From Anaeromyxobacter sp. Fw109-5 (lineage in GTDB: Bacteria; Myxococcota; Myxococcia; Myxococcales; Anaeromyxobacteraceae), in assembly GCF_000017505.1 (NCBI RefSeq), contig NC_009675.1, positions 434,001 through 498,000 of the forward strand: a stretch of 64,000 bases of DNA, written 5' to 3'. Shown here piece after piece: positions 34,586 through 43,089 of this stretch (its first letter is position 1; each line of letters starts with the position of its first letter). The position numbers were made by a program, and so were the translations under genes. Below the pieces are notes generated by a model. The model did no database searches. It saw only the letters and a list, made by a program, of their open reading frames with translations, and was not told where the DNA came from.

Positions 34586-34622
34586 TGTGACGAATGACAA
34601 GGTCGGGGTCGGGGTCGGGGTC
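34586..34622. repeat. short GGGGTC hexamer array next to the methyltransferase stop codon
   Basis: The word GATGTGACGAATGA (34584-34597) is followed by GGTCGGGGTCGGGGTCGGGG (34601-34620) and runs into the TCA (stop on minus strand) of the next gene. The gap 34407-34585 before it shows no gene. Confidence 0.8.
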
Positions 34623-35769
34623 AGGGGATCCGGTACTTGAGCAGGTGCGTCTCCAGCGGCCCGTTCCACAGCCGGTGATCGACCTCCGGCCGCATCCTGA
34701 TGGCCCGCTCGAGCAGCGGGTTCCCCGAGAGGATGACGGCGGTCCACCCCGAGTGCCGGGCCAGCATCTCGGCGAGGCCCCGGTAGAAGCCGGCGAGCTT
34801 CTTCTGCTGCACGCCCGGATCCTCCTCGCCCGACATGAGCCGCTCGCCGTACGGCGGGTTCGTGACGAGGAACCCGCTCGCCGCGATGGGCTGGAGCTCC
34901 CGCGCGTCGGCGCGCTCGATGGTCACGTCCGCGGCGACGCCGGCGGCGGCGGCGTTGCGGCGCGCGGCCTCGAGGGCCTTGGTGTGGAGGTCGCGCGCGA
35001 GCACCGGCGCGGGCGCGGCCGGGAGGATGGCCGCGCGCGCCTCGGCCTTCATGCGATCCCACGCGGACTGCGGACCCCCGCGGTACATGGGCCAGCGCTG
35101 GAACCCGAAGGCGCGTCCGAGGCCGGGGGCGATCCGGCGCGCGCGCAGGACGTGCTCGATGGCGAGGGTCCCGGAGCCCGCCATGGGGTCCACGAACGGC
35201 GCCTCGGGCTCCACGCCGCCGAGCGCCAGGATCGCGGCGGCGAGCGTCTCCTTGAGCGGCGCCACGGTGCTCGCGCCGCGGTAGCCGCGCCGGTGGAGCG
35301 GCTCGCCGGCGAGGTCGAGCGAGAGGGCCGCCTCGTCGCGCGCGAGGTGGAGCACCACCCGGACGTCGGGATCCTTCGGGTCCACGTCGGGGCGCGCGCC
35401 GAGCTTGTCACGGAGCGCGTCGACGGCGGCGTCCTTCACCTTGAGCGCCGCGTAGCCGGAGTGCGTGATGGCGGACGAGGTGACGGTGGCCTCGACGGCG
35501 AGCGTCGTCCTCACCGTCAGCCACTCGTCCCACGCGATCGCGCGCGCCCCCTCGTACAGCGCCTCGGGGGAGGGCGCGGGGAACCGGGCCAGCTCGAGGA
35601 GCACGCGCATGGCGGTGCGCGCGTGCAGGCAGGCCCGCATGCCCGCCTCGAGCGGGCCTTCGAAGGAGACGCCGCCCCGATCGCCGCGCACGGCGGGCAG
35701 GCGCAGCGCGGACAGCTCTCGGCGGAGGGCACCCTCGGTGCCCTTGGCGCACGTCGCGAAGAAGCGCAT
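34621..35769 (-). CDS. THUMP-domain class I methyltransferase (RlmL/TrmN type)
   Basis: 382 residues. The N-terminus MRFFATCAKGTEGALRRELSAL and the following region form the ferredoxin-like plus THUMP RNA-binding part. The Rossmann methyltransferase domain carries FVDPMAGSGTLAIEHVL (SAM binding) and the catalytic NPPYGERL, as in RlmL/YcbY N-terminal halves that make m2G in 23S rRNA and in TrmN/Trm14 that modify tRNA. The exact target is open. A second, shorter relative is encoded at 51514-52458. It overlaps the hexamer repeat at its very end. Confidence 0.9.
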   Translation of the reverse strand: MRFFATCAKGTEGALRRELSALRLPAVRGDRGGVSFEGPLEAGMRACLHARTAMRVLLELARFPAPSPEALYEGARAIAWDEWLTVRTTLAVEATVTSSAITHSGYAALKVKDAAVDALRDKLGARPDVDPKDPDVRVVLHLARDEAALSLDLAGEPLHRRGYRGASTVAPLKETLAAAILALGGVEPEAPFVDPMAGSGTLAIEHVLRARRIAPGLGRAFGFQRWPMYRGGPQSAWDRMKAEARAAILPAAPAPVLARDLHTKALEAARRNAAAAGVAADVTIERADARELQPIAASGFLVTNPPYGERLMSGEEDPGVQQKKLAGFYRGLAEMLARHSGWTAVILSGNPLLERAIRMRPEVDHRLWNGPLETHLLKYRIP

Positions 35770-35779
35770 CGCGGTCCTT

Positions 35780-36766
35780 TTACCTCGGACGCGCCGCGCT
35801 GGCGCGCGCTCCGCCGTCGTACACGCCGAGCCTGACCGACCCCTTGGCCGCGCGCTTCGCCGTGTACATGAGCTCGTCGGCGCGCGCCATCATCTCGTCC
35901 ACGGACACGGCCGGGGTGCGGAAGACCGCCGCGCCGACGCTGAAGCGGAGGCCCCACCCGTGCCGCGCCATCACCTCCTGCAGCGTCGCCTGCAGGCGCC
36001 CGAGGAGCGCCTCGGCCATCGGCTCGTCGGTCTCGGGCAGCAGGAGCCCGAACTCGTCGCCCCCGAGCCGCGCGACCGTGTCGACGGCGCGCGTCGCCCC
36101 GCGGAGCGTCCGCGCGACCACCGCGAGCAGGGCGTCGCCTTCCGCGTGGCCGAGCCGGTCGTTCACGTCCTTGAAGTCGTCGGCGTCCACGTAGGCGAAG
36201 GTGAGGGGGCGGCGGTGGCGGCGGGCGCGCTCGAGCTCGAGGCTGGCGGCCTCGATGAACGCGCGCCGGTTGGCGATGCGGGTGAGGGCGTCCGTGCGGG
36301 CGAGCAGCTCCTCCGCCTCGAGCCGGACCCGCAGCGCGTTCAACACGAGGACGAGCGCGAGCGACGTGCCGAGCTGGATCACGGCGTTCCAGCCGAGGAC
36401 CGCGACGGGCAGCGCCGGCCCGCCGGACTCGAGCCGGAAGAGCGTGTCCGCGGCGGTGGCCACGACGGCGCCGCCGGCCGAGAGCGCGATCGCGCCGCGC
36501 AGCGTGACGAACCAGGTGCAGAAGCCGATCGGGGCCAGGTACAGCAGGATGAGGGAGACGTCGGTGCCGGTCAGGTAGTCGGCGGCCCCCACGCAGAGGG
36601 TCATCCCGAAGGCGGCGCCGATCCACGCGGCGCGCGCGAGCGCCGAGGAGCCCGCGACCGTCCCGGCCACGCGCCCGGGGTCCGGCTCGGCGCGCGGGGG
36701 AGCGGCGGCGTCCAGGCCCTCGGTCGGGCGCTCTCTGGAGGGGGTACGCACGCGTGTCGGTTCCAT
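35780..36766 (-). CDS. membrane-bound diguanylate cyclase (GGDEF)
   Basis: 328 residues. About four to five transmembrane helices (residues 45-150) precede a GGDEF domain. The catalytic motif is intact (RLGGDEFGLLLPE) and the inhibitory I-site RxxD (RAVD) lies five residues before it, so product inhibition is expected. The start of the domain, DALTRIANRRAFIE, and the metal/substrate motif DADDFKDVNDRLGH are canonical. It makes cyclic di-GMP from GTP. The membrane part has no known sensory domain that I recognise. It lies just upstream of the methyltransferase gene on the same strand. Confidence 0.93.
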   Translation of the reverse strand: MEPTRVRTPSRERPTEGLDAAAPPRAEPDPGRVAGTVAGSSALARAAWIGAAFGMTLCVGAADYLTGTDVSLILLYLAPIGFCTWFVTLRGAIALSAGGAVVATAADTLFRLESGGPALPVAVLGWNAVIQLGTSLALVLVLNALRVRLEAEELLARTDALTRIANRRAFIEAASLELERARRHRRPLTFAYVDADDFKDVNDRLGHAEGDALLAVVARTLRGATRAVDTVARLGGDEFGLLLPETDEPMAEALLGRLQATLQEVMARHGWGLRFSVGAAVFRTPAVSVDEMMARADELMYTAKRAAKGSVRLGVYDGGARASAARPR

Positions 36767-36798
36767 CGAGGCGCGGCGGCGCCATGTCAAGGCGGCGC

Positions 36799-37884
36799 TC
36801 ACCGCCCCGGGGCCACCTCGATGCGGCGGTTCGCGGCGCGCCCGCGCGCCGTGAAGTTGGGGAGGAGCGGGCTCTCGCCGCCTCGCCCGGACCAGGCGAG
36901 CCGGGCACGCGCGACGCCGAGCTGATGCAGCCGCTCTCCTGCGGTGCGCGCCATCTCCTCCGAGAGCTTGCCGTCGCCGGCGCGATCGTCGCTCGCGTCG
37001 ACGAACGCCTCGATCCGCACCGTCACGCCCGGCGCCGCGGCGAGCGCGATGGCGAGGTCGGCCAGGCCGCCGTCGCGGAGCAGCTCCGCGGTCCGGCCCG
37101 CGAACGCCACGTCGTCGACGACGAGCCGCTCGCCCGCCGCGAGCTTGCGGGCCCACTCCGTCTGGCGCGGCGTGCGCGGCGCGGCCGCCGCGGGCGCGCT
37201 CGTGGCCGCCACGGGCGCCACGGCCGGGCCCGGCGCCGACTGCGGCTCGGCGCGGCGGTCTGGCCTCGGCTCGGCGAGGGCGAAGCGCCGGAGCGCGCGG
37301 GTGCGCTCCGGATCGAAGCACTGCTTGCGTCCCGGGTCTCCGATGCGGGCGAGCAGCGGGCGGGCGAGCTCGTCGACCGTGCGCCGCACCGCGTCCTCGG
37401 GCGCCTCGCCGGGCTGGGCCCGGACCACCGCGTTGCGCGCGAACAGCAGGCGGTGGGCGCCGGTCACCGCGACGCGGACGGAGACGAGCAGCGGGGCGTC
37501 CTCGCCCTTCCCCCCGCCCTCCACCGTCCCGTAGACCGCCGCGTCGGCGCCGACGAGCTCCGCGAGCTCGAGCGCGAGGCTCGGCGCGATCCCGGCGGGG
37601 AGCTCGAGCGGCGTGTCGCGGAACACCTCGCGCAGCTCGGGGATCGGGAACACGCGGGCGCGCGAGGGGTCGACGCCGGACACGAACGCGGAGGTCGCCG
37701 CCTCTGCCGCCAGCGCGACGTCGGAGGCGTTCTCGAAGGGCGCGACCAGCAGGCAGCGCGTCCGCGCGAGGTCGGCTCCGCGCAGGATGGCGCCGTTCGG
37801 GGTGAGGGTGGAGAGGGGCTCGACGGGCGCGGTCGCGCAGCCGAGCGCGATCGCCAGCGCGAAGGGGAGGGCGTGGCGGTGCAT
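36799..37884 (-). CDS. OmpA-family (peptidoglycan-binding) lipoprotein
   Basis: 361 residues. Signal peptide MHRHALPFALAIALGCA with lipobox-like ALGC, so likely a lipoprotein. The middle domain (LLVAPFENASDVALAAEAATSAFVSGVD, YGTVEG) looks like a CsgG/GNA1162-type secreted fold. The C-terminus has an OmpA-like peptidoglycan-binding domain (VTVRIEAFVDASDDRAGDGKLSEEMARTAGERLHQLGV, FTARGRAANRRIEVAP). It may link an envelope complex to the cell wall. It is divergent from phoB with a Pho-box-like repeat between them. Confidence 0.78.
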   Translation of the reverse strand: MHRHALPFALAIALGCATAPVEPLSTLTPNGAILRGADLARTRCLLVAPFENASDVALAAEAATSAFVSGVDPSRARVFPIPELREVFRDTPLELPAGIAPSLALELAELVGADAAVYGTVEGGGKGEDAPLLVSVRVAVTGAHRLLFARNAVVRAQPGEAPEDAVRRTVDELARPLLARIGDPGRKQCFDPERTRALRRFALAEPRPDRRAEPQSAPGPAVAPVAATSAPAAAAPRTPRQTEWARKLAAGERLVVDDVAFAGRTAELLRDGGLADLAIALAAAPGVTVRIEAFVDASDDRAGDGKLSEEMARTAGERLHQLGVARARLAWSGRGGESPLLPNFTARGRAANRRIEVAPGR

Positions 37885-37959
37885 GCGCACGCCATCGTAA
37901 CGCGCGCCGCCCCACGAGGGACGCTCGCCGTCGAGCCGTTCACCGATCCGTCGCATGCC

Positions 37960-37987
37960 GGCCACCAGCCTGTCACAGGCGCGTGAG
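37960..37987 (+). promoter_or_regulatory. Pho-box-like direct repeats before phoB
   Basis: Three hexamers at an 11-bp period: GGCCAC (37960), TGTCAC (37971), CGTGAG (37982). The period equals that of the classical Pho box (7-base units with 4-base spacers), and the last unit is identical to the last unit before pstC. It ends 13 bases before the GTG of phoB and suggests autoregulation. Confidence 0.6.
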
Positions 37988-38000
37988 TTAAGCTCGTCCC

Positions 38001-38696
38001 GTGACGTCCGTACTCCTGGTCGACGACGAGCGGGATCTCCTGTCGCTTCTCGACTTCAACCTCCGCGCCGCCGGGTTCGAGACCCTCCTCGCCACCACGG
38101 GAGAGCAGGCGCTCGTGCAGCTCCGTCGCCGCATCCCCGACCTCGTCGTACTCGACCTCATGCTTCCCGACGTGTCGGGCACCGAGGTGTGCCGCCAGAT
38201 CAAGGCTGACGCGCGCACCCGCCACGTGCCGGTGGTGATGCTCACCGCCAAGGGCGAGGAGGTGGACCGGGTGGTGGGCTTCGAGGTCGGGGCCGACGAC
38301 TACGTGACGAAGCCGTTCAGCGTGCGCGAGCTGGTGCTGCGGCTGAAGGCGCTGGCGCGCCGCACCGGCGCCGGCCGTCCCGCGGAGCGGCCGCCCGAGC
38401 AGGTCGGGCCGATCCGGGTGGACGTCGACGCGCACCGCGCGTTCGTCGACGGCGAGGAGGTGCAGCTCACGCCGCTCGAGTTCAGGCTCCTCACCATGCT
38501 CATGGCGCGGCTCGGCCGCGTCCAGTCGCGCGAGCAGCTCCTCGAGGACGTCTGGGAGATGTCGTCGGAGGTCGAGACGCGCACCGTGGACACGCACGTG
38601 AAGCGGCTGCGCGAGAAGCTCGGCTCCGGGCGCGACCTGCTCGAGACGGTCCGCGGGATCGGCTACCGCCTCGTCGATCCGCGCGAGAAGGGCTAG
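38001..38696 (+). CDS. phoB: phosphate-regulon response regulator PhoB
   Basis: 231 residues, GTG start. Receiver domain with DDE near the N-terminus, phospho-acceptor Asp in VVLDLMLPD, Thr in MLTAKG and Lys in VTKPF. The C-terminal OmpR-type winged helix (LTPLEFRLLTMLMARLGRVQSREQLLEDVW, TRTVDTHVKRLREKLG, GIGYRL) binds direct repeats. It is followed after 5 bases by its sensor kinase and then by the porin and pst genes, so assignment to PhoB is firm. Confidence 0.96.
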   Translation: MTSVLLVDDERDLLSLLDFNLRAAGFETLLATTGEQALVQLRRRIPDLVVLDLMLPDVSGTEVCRQIKADARTRHVPVVMLTAKGEEVDRVVGFEVGADDYVTKPFSVRELVLRLKALARRTGAGRPAERPPEQVGPIRVDVDAHRAFVDGEEVQLTPLEFRLLTMLMARLGRVQSREQLLEDVWEMSSEVETRTVDTHVKRLREKLGSGRDLLETVRGIGYRLVDPREKG

Positions 38697-38701
38697 CCGG
38701 G

Positions 38702-39835
38702 ATGTTCGGTCGAACGCCGCTCGCGGCCGCGATCCAGGCGCTGCGCGCCGAGCTCGCCGGCGGCCCGCGCGCCGACCTCGGGCGCGACGTCCGCGAGCTC
38801 GCGGATCTCCTCTCCGCGCGCGCGCAGCGGCGCCCCGGGACGCTCTATCCGGAGGCACCCGAGCAGGAGCTGCTCGCGGCGCTCCCCGACGCGGCGGCGC
38901 TCGTCTCGCGCGAGGGGTGGGTCCGGGTGTCGAACGCGGCGTTCGACACGCTGGCCGCGACCGGACGCGCGGCGGGGCTCACGCCCCTCGAGATCACCCG
39001 CAGCGCGGAGCTCTCGGAGGCCGTGCGGCGCGCGCTCGAGGGCACCGCGAGGCGGCTCGACCTGCAGCTCGGCCGCCGCAGCTACCTCGTCCACCTCGCG
39101 CCGCTCCTGCGGGGCGAGGTGCTCCTCTCGCTGCGCGACGTCACCGAGGCACGGCGCGCGGAGGCGACGCGGCGCGACTTCGTGGCCAACGCGAGCCACG
39201 AGCTCCGCACCCCCGTGGCGGCGATCCGCGCCGCGGCGGAGACGCTCCTCGCCGGCGCGGTCGACGATCCCGCGGGCGCGCGTCAGTTCGTGGAGATCGT
39301 GGCGCGGCAGGCCGAGCGGCTCGCGCGCCTCACCGAGGATCTCCTCGACCTCTCGCGCCTCGAGTCGCGGCAGTGGAGCTTCGACCTCGCGCCCGTGGAC
39401 GCGGCGGCAGTGTCCACGCAGGCCGTGGAGCTGCTCGCCCTCACCGCACGCGACAAGGGGCTCGAGATCGCCGCGGAGGTCCCCGCCGGCGCCACCGTGC
39501 GCGCGGACGCGCGCGCCCTCGAGCAGGTCCTCGTGAACCTGCTCGACAACGCGGTGAAGTACACCGGGGAGGGCGAGGTCACGCTGCGCGGCGAGCGCGA
39601 CGGCGACGCGTGGGTGCTCTCCGTCGCCGACACCGGCCCCGGGATCGACCGGCATCACCTGCCGCGCATCTTCGAGCGGTTCTACCGCATCGACGCCGGC
39701 CGCTCGCGCGAGCAGGGCGGCAGCGGCGTCGGGCTCGCCATCGTGAAGCACCTCGTCCAGGGAATGGGCGGCGAGGTCGGGGTGGAGAGCGGCACGGGCG
39801 GGACGCGGTTCTGGGTGCGCCTCCCGGCCGTGTGA
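38702..39835 (+). CDS. phoR: phosphate-regulon sensor histidine kinase PhoR
   Basis: 377 residues. A PAS-like region (DAAALVSREGWVRVSNAAFDTLAATG) precedes the H-box FVANASHELRTPVAAIRAAAETLL, the N-box LVNLLDNAVKYTG, and the ATP lid DTGPGIDRHHLPRIFERFYR and GSGVGLAIVKHL. No transmembrane segment is visible at the N-terminus, unlike E. coli PhoR, so it may be soluble or held at the membrane by PhoU/Pst. It is coupled to phoB and should phosphorylate it when phosphate is low. Confidence 0.94.
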   Translation: MFGRTPLAAAIQALRAELAGGPRADLGRDVRELADLLSARAQRRPGTLYPEAPEQELLAALPDAAALVSREGWVRVSNAAFDTLAATGRAAGLTPLEITRSAELSEAVRRALEGTARRLDLQLGRRSYLVHLAPLLRGEVLLSLRDVTEARRAEATRRDFVANASHELRTPVAAIRAAAETLLAGAVDDPAGARQFVEIVARQAERLARLTEDLLDLSRLESRQWSFDLAPVDAAAVSTQAVELLALTARDKGLEIAAEVPAGATVRADARALEQVLVNLLDNAVKYTGEGEVTLRGERDGDAWVLSVADTGPGIDRHHLPRIFERFYRIDAGRSREQGGSGVGLAIVKHLVQGMGGEVGVESGTGGTRFWVRLPAV

Positions 39836-39868
39836 CGTTCACCGGCGGACGTGTCGAGTTCGCCGTTT

Positions 39869-39896
39869 CGTCACGACCGCGCCCTCGCAGCGCCAC
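39869..39896 (+). promoter_or_regulatory. weaker Pho-box-like repeat before the porin gene
   Basis: CGTCAC (39869), CGCCCT (39880) and CGCCAC (39891) follow the 11-bp period found before pstC and phoB. Only the first unit is a full match. It lies 71 bases before the porin ATG, a plausible activator distance. Confidence 0.4.
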
Positions 39897-39914
39897 GACC
39901 GGCCCCTAGAAAGT

Positions 39915-39941
39915 GGCCCGAACCGAGCCTTTGCTCGGGCC
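39915..39941 (+). other. hairpin in the leader of the porin gene
   Basis: CCGAGC-CTTT-GCTCGG (39923-39938) is nested in GGCCCGA...TCGGGCC, so two alternative stems share bases. It lies 27 bases before the porin ATG. It could end phoR transcripts, protect the downstream mRNA, or adjust porin expression. Confidence 0.45.
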
Positions 39942-39967
39942 GTCCTCACGAAAGGGCCACAGACCAC

Positions 39968-41176
39968 ATGAACCGCCTCACCGCCGTCCTCGCCGCGATC
40001 GCGCTCGTCCCCGCGCTGGCGCGCGCCCAGGACGCCGCCGCCGAGCAGCAGGATCCCGCCGCCGCCCAGGGCGCCACCGAGGAGTCGTCGTTCGACGCCT
40101 CCGCCATGCAGGGCAAGGTCGACTCGCTCGCCGAGCAGTACGCCGAGACGAAGACCGACGTCGCCAAGCTGAAGAAGCTGAAGCTCTCCGGCTACGTGCA
40201 GGGCCGTTACGCCTGGCAGGAGAGCGCCGCCGCCGACTTCAACACGACGCCCGAGAGCGCGCCGTCCCAGCAGGGCTTCTTCGTGCGGCGCGGCCGCTTC
40301 AAGGCGACCTACGACGCCGACTGGTCCCAGTTCGCCGTGCAGCTCGACGCGACGCCGGCCGGCGTGTCCGCGAAGGAGGCCTTCGCGTCCATCAAGCTGC
40401 CCTGGAAGGGCTTCGCCGTCGACGCGGGCCTCCAGCTCTTCCCCTTCGGCTACGAGGTGGCGGTCCGCTCGTCCTCGGATCTCGATCTGCTCGAGCGTTC
40501 CGCCGTGACCCGCGCGTACATCGCCGATGAGTACGACCTCGGCGTCGCCCTGAGGGGCGCCTACGGGATCATGAACTTCAAGGTCGGCCTCTTCAACGGC
40601 AACGGCGTCGCCGCGAAGCAGGCCGGCGTCGACAACGACCAGCGCAAGGACGTCATCGGGCGCGTGGGCTTCGATCTCGGGATGCTCACCGGCGGCGTCT
40701 CCGGCTGGTACGGCACGACCGTGAACTACGTCGCCTCGGACGACCCGGACTACGACCGCTACCGCCTGGGCGCGGACGCGCAGCTCTTCCTGGATCTCGT
40801 CCCGGTGGGCGGCACGGCGCTCAAGGGGGAGTACATCTGGGGCCGCACCACCCTCAGCGACAAGAACGGCGGCGCGGGCGACCGGCTCGGCGACACCGGC
40901 CACGGCTGGTACGCCCTCGTCACCCAGAACGTCTGGCGCTGGAATCAGCTCGCCGTGCGATACGAGGAGTTCACGCCTGACCACACGGTCGACCTCACCA
41001 CCGGGACGGCCGTGAAGACCGGCCGCGAGATCCAGGCGGCGCTGCACACGTTCGTGGGGGAGGGCGGGAAGATCTCGCTGGCCTGGTATCACCCGATGAA
41101 CGGCGACCGGGCGTCCGGGGTGTCCTCGGACCCCAAGCGCGACCAGTTCATCGTCCAGGCGCAGGCCAAGTTCTAG
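39968..41176 (+). CDS. phosphate-selective porin (OprO/OprP family)
   Basis: 402 residues. Signal peptide MNRLTAVLAAIALVPALARAQ, then a short coiled-coil-like segment (MQGKVDSLAEQYAETKTDVAKLKKL) as in OprP, and a barrel starting LSGYVQGRYAWQES. The strand FFVRRGRFKATYDADWSQFAVQLDAT is characteristic of Porin_O_P proteins, and it ends in FIVQAQAKF. It should let phosphate or polyphosphate cross the outer membrane. Its place between phoR and pstS fits phosphate control. Confidence 0.9.
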   Translation: MNRLTAVLAAIALVPALARAQDAAAEQQDPAAAQGATEESSFDASAMQGKVDSLAEQYAETKTDVAKLKKLKLSGYVQGRYAWQESAAADFNTTPESAPSQQGFFVRRGRFKATYDADWSQFAVQLDATPAGVSAKEAFASIKLPWKGFAVDAGLQLFPFGYEVAVRSSSDLDLLERSAVTRAYIADEYDLGVALRGAYGIMNFKVGLFNGNGVAAKQAGVDNDQRKDVIGRVGFDLGMLTGGVSGWYGTTVNYVASDDPDYDRYRLGADAQLFLDLVPVGGTALKGEYIWGRTTLSDKNGGAGDRLGDTGHGWYALVTQNVWRWNQLAVRYEEFTPDHTVDLTTGTAVKTGREIQAALHTFVGEGGKISLAWYHPMNGDRASGVSSDPKRDQFIVQAQAKF

Positions 41177-41216
41177 TCACCCGACGTCACACTCGAGAGA
41201 GAGAAGGAGAGAACGC

Positions 41217-42029
41217 ATGAAGCGCACGCTCATCGCCCTCGTCGCCGCCATCGCGCCGGCCCTCGCCAGCGCCGCCGTGACGGTGAAGGGCTCCGACACG
41301 ATGGTCATCCTCGCCCAGCGCTGGGCGGAGTCGTACATGAAGCAGAACGCCGGGAAGCGCGTGCAGGTGACCGGCGGTGGCTCGGGCGTCGGCATCGCGG
41401 CCCTCATCAACGGGACCACGGACATCGCGAACGCTTCGCGTGACATGAAGTCCGCGGAGAAGGCGAAGGTGCGCGAGCGCTACAACGTCCTCCCCACCGA
41501 GATCGCCGTCGCGAAGGACGGCGTGGCGGTCTACGTGAACGCGGGGAACCCGGTGGAGCAGCTCACCATCGAGCAGCTCGAGAAGATCTACGCGGGCGAC
41601 GTGACGAACTGGAAGGACGTGGGCGGGTCGGACGCGCCCATCGTCCTCTACTCCCGCGAGAACTCCTCGGGCACCTACGTGTTCTTCAAGGAGAACGTGC
41701 TGAAGGGCGCGGACTTCGCGTCGAGCGCCCAGACCCTGCCGGGCACCGCCGCGGTGGTGAACGCGGTGTCGAAGGAGAAGAACGGGATCGGCTACGGCGG
41801 GGCGGCGTACGCCAAGGGCGTCAAGGAGGTCAAGGTGGTCGGCGCAGACGGCAAGGGCTACGCGCCCGACGCGGACTCCGTCGCCACGGGCAAGTACCCG
41901 CTCGCCCGCCCGCTCTTCATGTACACGCGCGCCAAGCCGGCCGGCGAGGTGAAGGCGTTCATCGACTACTGCCTCTCCCCCGAGGGGCAGAAGATCGTCA
42001 CCCAGGTCGGCTACTTCCCCGTCAAGTAG
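41217..42029 (+). CDS. pstS: phosphate ABC transporter substrate-binding protein PstS
   Basis: 270 residues with signal peptide MKRTLIALVAAIAPALASA. Phosphate-binding residues are in VKGSDTMVILAQRWAE, GGGSGVGIAALINGTTDIANASR and YSRENSSGTYVFFKENVL. This is the short PstS type of delta-proteobacteria and Gram-positives. AGGAGA lies just before the ATG. It delivers phosphate in the periplasm to PstC/PstA and is probably cotranscribed with the porin. Confidence 0.95.
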   Translation: MKRTLIALVAAIAPALASAAVTVKGSDTMVILAQRWAESYMKQNAGKRVQVTGGGSGVGIAALINGTTDIANASRDMKSAEKAKVRERYNVLPTEIAVAKDGVAVYVNAGNPVEQLTIEQLEKIYAGDVTNWKDVGGSDAPIVLYSRENSSGTYVFFKENVLKGADFASSAQTLPGTAAVVNAVSKEKNGIGYGGAAYAKGVKEVKVVGADGKGYAPDADSVATGKYPLARPLFMYTRAKPAGEVKAFIDYCLSPEGQKIVTQVGYFPVK

Positions 42030-42036
42030 GCGACGG

Positions 42037-42086
42037 CGTCACGTGGACGCTCCGCGGCCGTCACGTTCCCGTCACGAACCCGTGAG
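42037..42086 (+). promoter_or_regulatory. Pho box array before pstC
   Basis: Units at exact 11-bp steps: CGTCAC (42037), CGCTCC (42048), CGTCAC (42059), CGTCAC (42070), CGTGAG (42081). This is the best PhoB-site candidate in the window. It implies a second phosphate-controlled start inside the pst cluster, between pstS and pstC. Confidence 0.7.
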
Positions 42087-42111
42087 AGAACCCGCGTCCG
42101 TGGAACAGGTC

Positions 42112-43089
42112 ATGGTCGGAAGCGAGGAGCGGGCTCGTCCCGCCCCCTCGATGCGGCGGCGGCAGATCCGCGAGGCGGCGATCCAGGCGGCGATCACCCT
42201 GGTCGCCCTCACGGGGATCGCCGCCGTCGTCCTCATCTTCGTCTTCGTCGCGCGCGAGGCGCTCCCCATCTTCACCTCTCCGGAGGTGCGGGAGGAGACG
42301 GACCTCGCGCGCATGTTCCTCCCCCAGGCCTGGCGCGAGGGCCGCGCGGCCTTCTTCAGCTGGCAGCCCGTCTCCGACGTGCCGAAGTACTCGATGGTCC
42401 CGCTGTTCGTCGGGACCCTCAAGGTCACGGCGGTCGCGATGCTCGTGTCGGTGCCGGTCGGCATCGCGGCCGCGGTGTTCACCTCGGAGTTCGCGCCGCG
42501 GCGCCTGCGCGAGGTGCTCAAGCCGACCATCGAGCTGCTCGCGGGGATCCCCTCCGTGGTGCTCGGCTTCTTCGCCCTCATGGTGATGGCGACCGTCCTC
42601 CAGGGCGCGTTCGGCTTCACCTCTCGCCTGAACGCCATCGTCGCCGGGCTGGCGCTGGCCCTCACGGTGGTCCCGGTCATCTTCACGGTGAGCGAGGACG
42701 CCCTGGCGGCCGTGCCGCGCAGCTACCGCGAGGCGTCGCTCGCGCTCGGGGCCACGCGCTGGGAGACCTCTTTCAAGGTGGTGCTCCCCGCCGCCGCGCC
42801 CGGCGTGCTCGCCGCGGTGGTGCTCGGGTTCGGTCGCTCGATCGGCGAGACCATGATCGTCCTCATGGCCTCCGGCAACGCCGCGATGACGACCTGGAGC
42901 CTGGGCGACTCGGTGCGCACGCTCCCGGCGACCATCGCGGCGGAGATGGGCGAGGTGGTGTTCGGCGGGGCCCACTACTCCGTGCTGTTCTTCATCGGCG
43001 TGGAGCTCTTCCTGTTCACGTTCGTCCTCAACATGCTCGCGTCCCTTTTCGTGAAGCGGCTCGTGCGGCGCATGGCGGGGACGGCGTGA
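42112..43089 (+). CDS. pstC: phosphate ABC transporter permease PstC
   Basis: 325 residues from ATG 42112. After a basic N-terminus it has six transmembrane helices and the permease EAA-type loop [58 protein letters not shown] and ELLAGIPSVVLGFFALMV are PstC hallmarks. The start is uncertain: GTG 42043 would be in frame but would put the Pho box array inside the coding region; GTG 42100 and ATG 42151 are also possible. It overlaps pstA by 4 bases. Confidence 0.93.
   Translation: MVGSEERARPAPSMRRRQIREAAIQAAITLVALTGIAAVVLIFVFVAREALPIFTSPEVREETDLARMFLPQAWREGRAAFFSWQPVSDVPKYSMVPLFVGTLKVTAVAMLVSVPVGIAAAVFTSEFAPRRLREVLKPTIELLAGIPSVVLGFFALMVMATVLQGAFGFTSRLNAIVAGLALALTVVPVIFTVSEDALAAVPRSYREASLALGATRWETSFKVVLPAAAPGVLAAVVLGFGRSIGETMIVLMASGNAAMTTWSLGDSVRTLPATIAAEMGEVVFGGAHYSVLFFIGVELFLFTFVLNMLASLFVKRLVRRMAGTA

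Noticed and set aside
41175-41190. Pho box before pstS (AGTCAC and CGTCAC)
   Set aside because: The two words are 10, not 11, bases apart and no third unit follows.
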